Shown here in pieces: positions 7,438 to 13,041 of a stretch of DNA of 13,041 nt (within the stretch, counting starts at the first letter, position 1; every line of letters begins with the position of its first letter). The notes beneath the pieces were generated by a model, which saw only the letters and a list, made by a program, of their open reading frames with translations, made no database searches and had not been told where the DNA came from. The stretch spans positions 1 through 13,041 of the forward strand of contig JBLFWJ010000092.1 in the NCBI GenBank assembly GCA_047611425.1, written 5' to 3'. The stretch is from JBLFWJ01 sp047611425. Lineage in GTDB: Bacteria > Bacteroidota > Bacteroidia > UBA10329. Made by a program: the position numbers and the translations under genes.

Positions 7438-8670
7438 ATGAAAAGACTTTTTACCCTCGCTGCATTTTTCGTTTCAATTGGTCTTCAGGCACAGATCGTC
7501 ACTGGTTTTGACGGTGAGCACCATACTGGCGGTAGCACCGAAATTACCAACGTTGATTTTCCAGCAGATTTGAGCAATGTTTCCCAGATACTAATGCATG
7601 TCTCATTGGACTGCCCATCAGGCGGGTGTGACCCTTGGGACAGATTTGCAAGCTTGAAAGTCGACCTTGGATGGCAAGACATTGAAATTGGGCGATATGT
7701 AACGCCCTACGGAAATAGTTGGTGCGACTGGACGATCGATGTTACGGAGTATCGCGAATTTCTATCCGGAAACACAGATCTGACCTCGCACATAGAGACT
7801 TGGGAAAATGGCTGGTTGATCAACACTAGTTTTGAATTTATCGCTGGTACCCCAGATTACCCGCATATCTCGGTACAAAATCTGTGGACTGAATACGACT
7901 TTACGTACGGTGATACAGTCTTTTATTCCATCAATCTACCCGAACAAACGGTGGAAATTCCTGCCAATGCGGAGGAGGTGATTTTTCGAATTGTAAACAC
8001 TGGCCACGGACAGGGAAACACAGAAAATGCAGCCGAGTTTTCACAAAAAACGCACGCGATAAAAGTGAATGGAAGCACCGAATTCACGCAGTTTTTATGG
8101 AAGGACGATTGCAATGCAAACCCTTGTTCGCCACAAGGCGGTACATGGCAATTTGCACGAGCAGGATGGTGTCCGGGGCAGGATGTACAGCCAGATGATT
8201 ACGACATTACGTCTTTGGTAACTCCAGGACAAACGGCAACTCTAGACTATGTGCTCGAACCGTTTTTGAACGAATGCAGCCCGTGGAATATCGATTGTGA
8301 GGATGGCGTAACCTGCACTGCTTGCAACTACAACAGTAACGGACACACAACCCCGCACTACAAAATTGTTGGACAGCTGATTGTTAAAAGTGGTTCGCCT
8401 TTACCTTCTGCTGTTTCTGAGGTGGAAAGGGATTTGGGACTTTTGGTCTACCCCAACCCGACTGTAAATGGTGGCCCATTGAACATCCAGATGAATAAAG
8501 ATGAGGCGTTTTCTGCATCAGTATTCGACCTAAGCGGCAAGCAGCTGATTTCGAAACCCTTGAAAGGAAAATTTAACACGCTTGGTATCTCTGAGTTATC
8601 AGCCGGGATCTACCTTGTACGCATACAGAACGAAACATTCAACATTACCAAAAAAGTCATCATCAACTGA
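7438..8670 (+). CDS. PNGase F-like peptide-N-glycosidase with T9SS sorting domain
   Basis: A 410-residue secreted protein: signal peptide 1-19 (ending GLQAQ), two PNGase F beta-sandwich domains (about 22-155 and 160-315), and a T9SS type A sorting domain (about 330-410, VYPNPTVNGG to SAGIYLVRIQ and KKVIIN). PNGase F cleaves the bond between asparagine and the first GlcNAc of N-glycans. All three acidic residues important in the Elizabethkingia enzyme (Asp60, Glu118, Glu206 of the mature protein) have counterparts: D68 in CDPWDR, E120 in IETW and E200 in AAEFSQKTH. GTWQFARAGWCPG (235-247) is the diagnostic C-domain motif. The two cysteines that flank the catalytic glutamate in the classic enzyme (CAEWC) are alanine and serine here. 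It probably acts at the cell surface or outside, releasing glycans or peptides for the SusCD pair upstream. Confidence 0.88.
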   Translation: MKRLFTLAAFFVSIGLQAQIVTGFDGEHHTGGSTEITNVDFPADLSNVSQILMHVSLDCPSGGCDPWDRFASLKVDLGWQDIEIGRYVTPYGNSWCDWTIDVTEYREFLSGNTDLTSHIETWENGWLINTSFEFIAGTPDYPHISVQNLWTEYDFTYGDTVFYSINLPEQTVEIPANAEEVIFRIVNTGHGQGNTENAAEFSQKTHAIKVNGSTEFTQFLWKDDCNANPCSPQGGTWQFARAGWCPGQDVQPDDYDITSLVTPGQTATLDYVLEPFLNECSPWNIDCEDGVTCTACNYNSNGHTTPHYKIVGQLIVKSGSPLPSAVSEVERDLGLLVYPNPTVNGGPLNIQMNKDEAFSASVFDLSGKQLISKPLKGKFNTLGISELSAGIYLVRIQNETFNITKKVIIN

Positions 8671-8675
8671 TCATC

Positions 8676-10151
8676 ATGAAAAAACTCTATACAACTCTTT
8701 TTCTTTCCATTCTTACTGTTTCGGGCTTTGCTCAGAATCCAGCAGGAAACTGTTTTCACGTTGATTACGATCAATTCCAGTTGGATGGACTTCGTAAATA
8801 TTTCGATTGTGGTAATGACGATATGCTTAATGTCGGGGACAATCTAACGTTAGAAATTTGGCTACAATTCAGAGATTTTGGCGACAACCAGAAGGTGATT
8901 GGGAAGTTCGGATTGAATGATTCTGGATTCCTTTTAGGAGTTGATCAAGGAAGAATCTATCCGGAAGTTTGGACTCCAACCAAGTTTGAGGATTTAGCTG
9001 GATTGATGAATCCGCTTGCTCAGCATTGGCATCATTTGGCTGTTACTTACGAAGCTGGTGATTCGCTAAAATCATACATCAATGGAAAGCAAGTTGGGGC
9101 GGTACTCGTTTCTGGAGCTGGCCTTGCAACCAATACAGATCCTTTGATTATCGGAATCGCATCTTGGGACCTAAGTAACTTCCAAAGCTTTGGAAACATT
9201 GATGAGGTGCGTGTTTGGGATGTTGCCAGATCAGCAACTGACATCAAAGAGAACATGTTCCGTGAATTAGCGGGAACAGAAACAGGGTTGGTTGCTTACT
9301 ACAACTTCAACGAAACAACAGGAAACACTCTGCCTGACGTAACTGGAAACGGAAATACGGGTACTGGAAATAATGTGGATGCTGATGAGTGGATGGCATC
9401 CAATGCAGTAATTGCGAACATGGGAACGGCTCCGGCAATGGATCTTCATGGATTGTGGAATGGACTTTCTTTTCAGGATCCAAGAGTTGCAGCAACGGAT
9501 AACGGAATGACATTGACTGGCTCCGTGATGGACACAGCCGACTTTGTTGTGTTCGGCCATACTGGCGGAACTGGGACTTCTACATCAGATGTTCAGGCTA
9601 CCGCTCCAGCCAACTTCATGCGAACCGGCAGAACTTGGTCAGTGACCAACATGGGAAGCATCAGCGCCAATGTATTAATGAACTTGGCTGATGCTGCTGG
9701 AGGTGGAACTGCATTGAATGCAACCGCAACACCTGCTTTCTACACCTTGCTTCATCGACCATCCAATTCAGGAGATTTCTTGCCAGTTGCAACTGGTGCA
9801 TCTGTAAACAATGGCATTGTCTCTTTTAACGGGGTTGACATGCAGAATGGTGAATACACCATCGGTGTTGGTGATAGCGAGTACAATGGAGTTGGAATCC
9901 TCTCAGCAGCCATCCAGAACATTGATGTTTATCCAAACCCATCAAATGGCGAATTCTACCTTGATTTGAGTGGCCTTCCAAATGGAGTAGCGACTTTGGA
10001 AGTCTTTGCTGCCAATGGTCAAGTGATCCTTTCCGAGCAATTGAATTCTGACAAACGAACGTTAGATCTATCTGAGTTCGGAGCTGGACTTTATCAATTG
10101 AGAATTACTGCTGGATCTGAAGTATTTGGCCAGCGGTTGGTGGTCAATTGA
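8676..10151 (+). CDS. LamG-domain secreted protein with T9SS sorting domain
   Basis: A 491-residue protein starting 5 bp after the PNGase gene, so almost certainly in the same transcript. It has a signal peptide (1-20, ending SGFAQ) and a LamG/concanavalin A-like jelly-roll domain at about 44-235 (NLTLEIWLQF, HWHHLAVTYEAGDSLKSYING, GNIDEVRVWDVARSATDI, GLVAYYNFNETTGN). A region of about 170 residues (240-405) follows that I do not recognise (WNGLSFQDPRV, VFGHTGGTGTSTSDV, FMRTGRTWSV, NGEYTIGVG). The last 80 residues are a T9SS type A sorting domain (VYPNPSNGEFYL, GAGLYQLRI, RLVVN). LamG domains often bind glycans or glycoproteins, so a carbohydrate-binding role beside the PNGase is likely but inferred. 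No catalytic motif is seen. The protein is rich in Gly, Asn and Thr, as is common for adhesin-like surface proteins. Confidence 0.85.
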   Translation: MKKLYTTLFLSILTVSGFAQNPAGNCFHVDYDQFQLDGLRKYFDCGNDDMLNVGDNLTLEIWLQFRDFGDNQKVIGKFGLNDSGFLLGVDQGRIYPEVWTPTKFEDLAGLMNPLAQHWHHLAVTYEAGDSLKSYINGKQVGAVLVSGAGLATNTDPLIIGIASWDLSNFQSFGNIDEVRVWDVARSATDIKENMFRELAGTETGLVAYYNFNETTGNTLPDVTGNGNTGTGNNVDADEWMASNAVIANMGTAPAMDLHGLWNGLSFQDPRVAATDNGMTLTGSVMDTADFVVFGHTGGTGTSTSDVQATAPANFMRTGRTWSVTNMGSISANVLMNLADAAGGGTALNATATPAFYTLLHRPSNSGDFLPVATGASVNNGIVSFNGVDMQNGEYTIGVGDSEYNGVGILSAAIQNIDVYPNPSNGEFYLDLSGLPNGVATLEVFAANGQVILSEQLNSDKRTLDLSEFGAGLYQLRITAGSEVFGQRLVVN

Positions 10152-10157
10152 TGAACT

Positions 10158-10325
10158 AGTGTCATGTCAAGTGTGTTGTGGCGGTTAATCCGAAGTTATT
10201 TTTTGTCTGACCGAGGCAAAAAATATGAGCATAGCCGTAGCTACACGATCATTTTTTAACGCTGGTCAGGCAAAAAAGCCCGCCTTAGGCGGGTGGGCTG
10301 TCTAAAATACGCTTGACATGACACT
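10158..10325. repeat. MITE-like element with perfect 14-bp terminal inverted repeats
   Basis: The left end AGTGTCATGTCAAG (10158-10171) and the right end CTTGACATGACACT (10312-10325) are exact complements, and the similarity continues more weakly inwards (6 of the next 10 bases). The 168-bp unit holds no ORF of note. It contains an A/T-rich hairpin at 10198-10224 (11-bp arms with one mismatch, loop GACCG), a second ATTTTTT...CAGGCAAAAAA arrangement at about 10251-10277 that resembles the first, and the GC-rich terminator hairpin at 10278-10293. It starts 7 bp after the LamG stop codon and ends 16 bp from the stop of the opposing beta-helix gene. No obvious target duplication flanks it. Together with short flanks it fills the whole 10152-10340 gap. 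Confidence 0.75.
10272..10293 (-). terminator. Intrinsic terminator for the beta-helix protein gene
   Basis: Read on the minus strand, the sequence is CCCGCC, loop TAA, GGCGGG, then C and TTTTTT: a six-pair GC stem followed by a U run, about 50 nt past the stop codon at 10341. On the plus strand the T run is missing, so it should not work well for the SusC-LamG block. It lies within the MITE-like element. Confidence 0.7.
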
Positions 10326-10340
10326 TAAGTCAATGGTGTT

Positions 10341-12677
10341 CTACTCAATAATGACTTTACCTGTCTCCTGAATTTTTTCCCCGATTTGTAACTTATAGAA
10401 ATAGATTCCTGTGGGTTGATGGCTCAAATCAATTTCTGATTTCGAAGAGGCAATTTTGGATTGGTGGACAATTTCTCCTAGCGCATTGGTGATTTCCAAA
10501 CTTGACCCATTGCCTTGGGTTTGTTCCAATATGTTGGCGGTAAATTCAATGGTAAATTTCCCGTTGGATGGGTTCGGGTAAATCTGTAATTGATTTTCTC
10601 CTAAATCTGATTCCTCTATTCCCAGGCAGATATCTACAACAACCAAAAACTCATGTGTGGTTGGCGTGCAGGTTTTCCATAGCTGCGTGGAATCAGATAC
10701 TTCGAGTGTATATAACGTAGTGGTTACGGGCGTTATGCTGTAAGTTGTATCGGTTGTGGCTGCGCCACCATTCCATGAAAGTGAATAGTTATTGATATTA
10801 AGATTCGAAACGGATAAGGTGGCACCTTCTCCTTCACAAATAGTGATTGTATCTGGCGAAGATGCAAACGTAATGGGTGTTCTAAAGCCTTCTCTAATGT
10901 AACAGTTGACCGTAAAAGAAGTGTATTCGTTTCGCCAATAATCTTTGCGCTGTTGCGTGGCCTCCTCCATAAAAGCTGTTAATGTGGGTGTACCCAACTG
11001 CGTTGTCATATAGGTTTCAATTGTTCGAGAAGGATCAGAATAATTTACCTGCTGCAATACAGAAGTTGGATCATTCATCTGGGTTGACCACTCGGTACTT
11101 GTTACCGAACTGCCAATTTGAAACCAGCCATTGCTCCATAAGCTTGGCGGATCAGGACTGCCGCTGTAATACGTGTTATTCAATAGCGTAACACCTGGTG
11201 GTGAAGTGACAGCGGAAGAGGCAGTAAATCCCGTTTCAGGTTGTTGAAATTCATTGTTTCGTATTGTAACATTAGCAGGCGTAGAAACACTTCCAATGCT
11301 AAGAGCCGTTGCGCGGGTGTCATTCAAATCGGGCCAATTGGGACGAGACCAGTCATAAACAATATTGTCAAAAACGTTCACATTAAGAAAATTATTAGCC
11401 AAGCTAATTCCAGCAATATTCCAGGTGCCCGATCTTTGATGAGCGATGACATTATTATACATCTCTACACCATCTACCTGTTCAAATTGTATTCCTCCAC
11501 CTCTTGCCGACTCATCAATATCCTGTGCATCTAGGCAAACATTATTTCGGACTATACCTCCTACAGCTTCGTCTGGCCAAATGGCTTGCCACTGGCCAAA
11601 CAATATCCCGGCCGAATTTTTAAGGCATAAGTTGTCTTCAGCTATTCCTCCGGACCGCTGCTGAACCCCTTCTGACGAGGATTCCGCAAAAATATTCCCC
11701 CTAACAATAAGGTCGTCTTCCCCTCTGTTCAAATAGGCGTTTCTATTAAATATGGTTGCCGGTGCTCCGTTGCCGGTGCTTGATATTACGGGGTCTTCAC
11801 TCCAGCCATTGTGCCAAAACACATTCTCCTCTATCAGCATACTATCAACATCAGACCCAGTGAAAATGCCCTGGCAATGGGCACCTCCCGACACATTTCG
11901 ATAATTATGAGAGATTACATTTCTCCTTAATTTGAAGTTTACAAGTCGGTTGGTAGCTCCTGGTGATACCTGCACCGAGTTGTTTGTGTAATACGAAAAC
12001 TTGCATCCTTCAATAGAGATATTACTGCCCGATTTAACTATCCTAAAACCGCCCGATCCGCCTTGTGCACCGTTTGCTGTTGTTGTAAAGTCAGGACTTT
12101 CTGGGTCGCGAGTATGCGCGTGAAAATCTAAATGTGCAATGGCAATATTGTCTGTAGTAAAAGCCAGTTGAGATGTGGTATAACTTAAGTTAAACCCAGG
12201 GTCAATTCCAGTTTTCAGTAAAGGTCTTTCGCCCGTACCGTAAGCCGAAAACAGTTTTACTTCCGTAGCACTTCTTCCGCTTTGCCCTTGCAAATTGCTA
12301 CTTAGCGATTGATAGAGCGTGTCTCCCCTGTTAAGAAGTGTCCAGTCGGGATAGAATTCTCGCATTTGGAGCATTGCAGCGGCAATGGTTTGATATGAAT
12401 TAACTGGCCCGATCGGGTTAAACGGGTCGCTTCCAATAGCTGCATCAGCTGGAAGATAATATTGGGCTGTTGCATCGTTACCCGAGCTACTCACGTAAAC
12501 AATCCGCGAGTCTGAACTTGGCGTAAAAACTGACCAACCTTCAGTGTCAAGCGGAAGCTGAGCAAATGCCATTTGTGTCTGAGCAAAGCTTAATTGAACC
12601 GCTAGCGCAATTAAAGCAACTGCCCCCTTATTTCTAATAATTGAATCCATGAAATTTTTCTGTCTTAAAACGCCCAT
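10341..12677 (-). CDS. Secreted right-handed beta-helix protein with Ig-like domain and T9SS tail
   Basis: A 778-residue protein. From the first ATG (12677) it begins MGVLRQKNF; an ATG at 12650 gives a more usual signal peptide (MDSIIRNKGAVALIALAVQLSFAQ), so the true start may be there. Residues 58-160 look like the cap before a beta-helix (RIVYVSSSGNDA, VNSYQTIAAAM). About 170-510 are beta-helix coils with repeated N-x-(I/V/F) turns (LRRNVISHN, IEENVFWHN, VRGNIFAES, VRNNVCLDA, MYNNVIAHQ, VFDNIVYDW, IRNNEFQQP), as in pectate-lyase-like and parallel beta-helix repeat proteins. An Ig/PKD-like domain follows at about 605-690 (ICEGEGATLSV, YTLEVSD), then a T9SS type A sorting domain (IYPNPSNGKFTIEF, PTGIYFYKLQ, GKVIIE). 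No lyase or hydrolase active site can be assigned. It may be a polysaccharide-acting enzyme or a surface adhesin. Confidence 0.87.
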   Translation of the reverse strand: MGVLRQKNFMDSIIRNKGAVALIALAVQLSFAQTQMAFAQLPLDTEGWSVFTPSSDSRIVYVSSSGNDATAQYYLPADAAIGSDPFNPIGPVNSYQTIAAAMLQMREFYPDWTLLNRGDTLYQSLSSNLQGQSGRSATEVKLFSAYGTGERPLLKTGIDPGFNLSYTTSQLAFTTDNIAIAHLDFHAHTRDPESPDFTTTANGAQGGSGGFRIVKSGSNISIEGCKFSYYTNNSVQVSPGATNRLVNFKLRRNVISHNYRNVSGGAHCQGIFTGSDVDSMLIEENVFWHNGWSEDPVISSTGNGAPATIFNRNAYLNRGEDDLIVRGNIFAESSSEGVQQRSGGIAEDNLCLKNSAGILFGQWQAIWPDEAVGGIVRNNVCLDAQDIDESARGGGIQFEQVDGVEMYNNVIAHQRSGTWNIAGISLANNFLNVNVFDNIVYDWSRPNWPDLNDTRATALSIGSVSTPANVTIRNNEFQQPETGFTASSAVTSPPGVTLLNNTYYSGSPDPPSLWSNGWFQIGSSVTSTEWSTQMNDPTSVLQQVNYSDPSRTIETYMTTQLGTPTLTAFMEEATQQRKDYWRNEYTSFTVNCYIREGFRTPITFASSPDTITICEGEGATLSVSNLNINNYSLSWNGGAATTDTTYSITPVTTTLYTLEVSDSTQLWKTCTPTTHEFLVVVDICLGIEESDLGENQLQIYPNPSNGKFTIEFTANILEQTQGNGSSLEITNALGEIVHQSKIASSKSEIDLSHQPTGIYFYKLQIGEKIQETGKVIIE

Positions 12678-12803
12678 ATTCGATGCCTCTTTGGTTTACC
12701 CGGTTTTACGCAAGTCGGCAGTCTTTTCCTTTCCATCACCGATTTGCCAGTTGTTGAAGATAGATTTTTTCGAACTGCGATATTGGCAAGTTGGGGCGTT
12801 TTT
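12678..12803. other. Intergenic stretch upstream of the beta-helix gene
   Basis: It must hold the promoter of the minus-strand beta-helix gene, but no good TAnnTTTG box is visible near either candidate start. A short inverted pair (TTGCCA and TGGCAA, about 12740-12790) is too small and too widely spaced to interpret. No ORF worth calling is present on either strand. Confidence 0.5.
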
Positions 12804-12917
12804 TTAAGCTTTCGAGCGAAGAATTCTACCTGGTCCGAAGGACATCATTACCATGCTTATCTCGATGTCGATAGTTACTTTTTTGACGGATGGTTTTTTG
12901 TAGGTTTTCTTTTTCAT
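12804..12917 (-). CDS. 37-residue small protein, MKKKTYKKPSVKK...EISMVMMS type
   Basis: A complete small reading frame of 37 codons plus TAA. The product starts with a lysine-rich segment (MKKKTYKKPSVKK), continues with VTIDIEISMVMMSFGPG and ends RILRSKA. From memory, many Bacteroidota genomes have unannotated peptides of about 35-60 residues with this plan: Lys-rich start with a KxYxxP motif, a DxEISLxMxS core and then Pro/Gly. This makes a real gene more likely than chance. No function is established that I know of, and there is no signal peptide or clear membrane helix. It sits between two T9SS cargo genes on the same strand, 43 bp after the upstream one and 126 bp before the beta-helix gene. 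A strong hairpin ends 2 bases before its start codon. Confidence 0.6.
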   Translation of the reverse strand: MKKKTYKKPSVKKVTIDIEISMVMMSFGPGRILRSKA

Positions 12918-12919
12918 TT

Positions 12920-12947
12920 CTAGGGACGCACCGAGGCACGCCCCTAG
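12920..12947 (-). promoter_or_regulatory. Twelve-pair hairpin next to the start of the small protein gene
   Basis: In minus-strand RNA the arms CUAGGGGCGUGC and GUGCGUCCCUAG pair over 12 positions (9 Watson-Crick, 3 G-U) around a CUCG loop. Only two bases separate it from the ATG at 12917. A U run does not follow (the next bases are AAAUGAAAAAG), so it is not a standard terminator. It could block ribosome entry at the small gene, or act as a processing or stabilising end for the upstream transcript. Confidence 0.55.
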
Positions 12948-12960
12948 GTCAGCAGATGGT

Positions 12961-13041
12961 TTAATTGATTACGATACGATGCGTATCCGTTCCTTTTTCG
13001 GTTTCAACACGGATAAGATAGACACCTGTTGCCGTATTCAT
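12961..13041 (-). CDS. C-terminal end of another T9SS-secreted protein (continues past the window)
   Basis: The last 26 codons of a minus-strand gene, ending at TAA (12961-12963). The translation NTATGVYLIRVETEKGTDTHRIVIN is the end of a type A T9SS sorting domain: the TGVYLIRV strand, a turn, and the final RIVIN strand. The methionine codon at the window edge (13039-13041) is internal to the domain and not a start, so the body of the protein lies outside. Nothing can be said about the cargo. With the beta-helix gene and the small gene it forms a minus-strand series next to the + strand SusCD block. Confidence 0.8.
   Translation of the reverse strand: MNTATGVYLIRVETEKGTDTHRIVIN

Noticed and set aside
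10198..10224. The ATTTTTT...AAAAAAT hairpin as a bidirectional terminator
   Set aside because: The T and A tracts form the stem itself and there is no GC-rich stem before a U run. It is better seen as internal structure of the MITE-like element.
10278..10300. The GC-rich hairpin as terminator of the LamG gene on the plus strand
   Set aside because: On the plus strand the stem is followed by TGGGCTGTC and no T run; the U run exists only on the minus strand.
10158..10325. Recombination attachment site or CRISPR repeat pair
   Set aside because: The two copies are inverted, there are only two, and no integrase, cas gene or regular spacing is present.
12651..12677. The first nine codons of the beta-helix gene as a certain N-terminus
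   Set aside because: The ATG at 12650 gives a cleaner signal peptide. I kept the longer form as the outer limit but do not regard its start as settled.

Overview
The window looks like a chromosomal segment from a member of the Bacteroidota, most likely a marine or freshwater Flavobacteriales-type bacterium. The evidence is a SusC/SusD pair, at least five proteins that end (or whose visible ends are) type IX secretion (T9SS) sorting domains with the PNPSNG...TGVYxLxV signature, promoter-like TAnnTTTG boxes close to start codons, and the lack of clear Shine-Dalgarno sequences. No tRNA, rRNA, CRISPR array, transposase or phage gene is visible.

Layout, left to right. (1) 1-390: C-terminal end of a T9SS-secreted protein that starts outside the window. 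(2) 406-2605: three housekeeping-type genes: a small atypical SDR/NAD(P)-binding protein (+), a DUF983 zinc-ribbon membrane protein (-) that overlaps it tail to tail, and a Rieske non-heme iron oxygenase alpha subunit (+). (3) 2655-10151: a tight four-gene block on the + strand: SusC-like TonB-dependent transporter, SusD-like lipoprotein (stop/start overlap), PNGase F-like peptide-N-glycosidase with T9SS tail, and LamG-domain protein with T9SS tail (5 bp gap). This reads as a compact locus for capturing and deglycosylating N-glycoproteins. (4) 10152-10340: a 168-bp MITE-like element with perfect 14-bp terminal inverted repeats, which also supplies an intrinsic terminator for the opposing gene. 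(5) 10341-12677 (-): a large right-handed beta-helix secreted protein with an Ig-like domain and T9SS tail. (6) 12678-13041: a 37-codon small gene (-) with a 12-bp hairpin ending two bases before its start codon, and the last 26 codons of another T9SS cargo gene (-).

The most unusual point is in the SusD gene. A near-perfect palindromic repeat of about 95 bp lies inside the reading frame, between the start codon and the lipoprotein signal peptide. Taking out exactly 96 bp (32 codons) leaves a normal-length signal peptide in frame, so the repeat appears to have inserted into the gene and been kept as coding sequence. Other points worth a second look are the T9SS-exported PNGase F next to SusCD, the small gene with its start-proximal hairpin, and the repeated TAnnTTTG box 4-5 nt before ATG, which suggests leaderless mRNAs.
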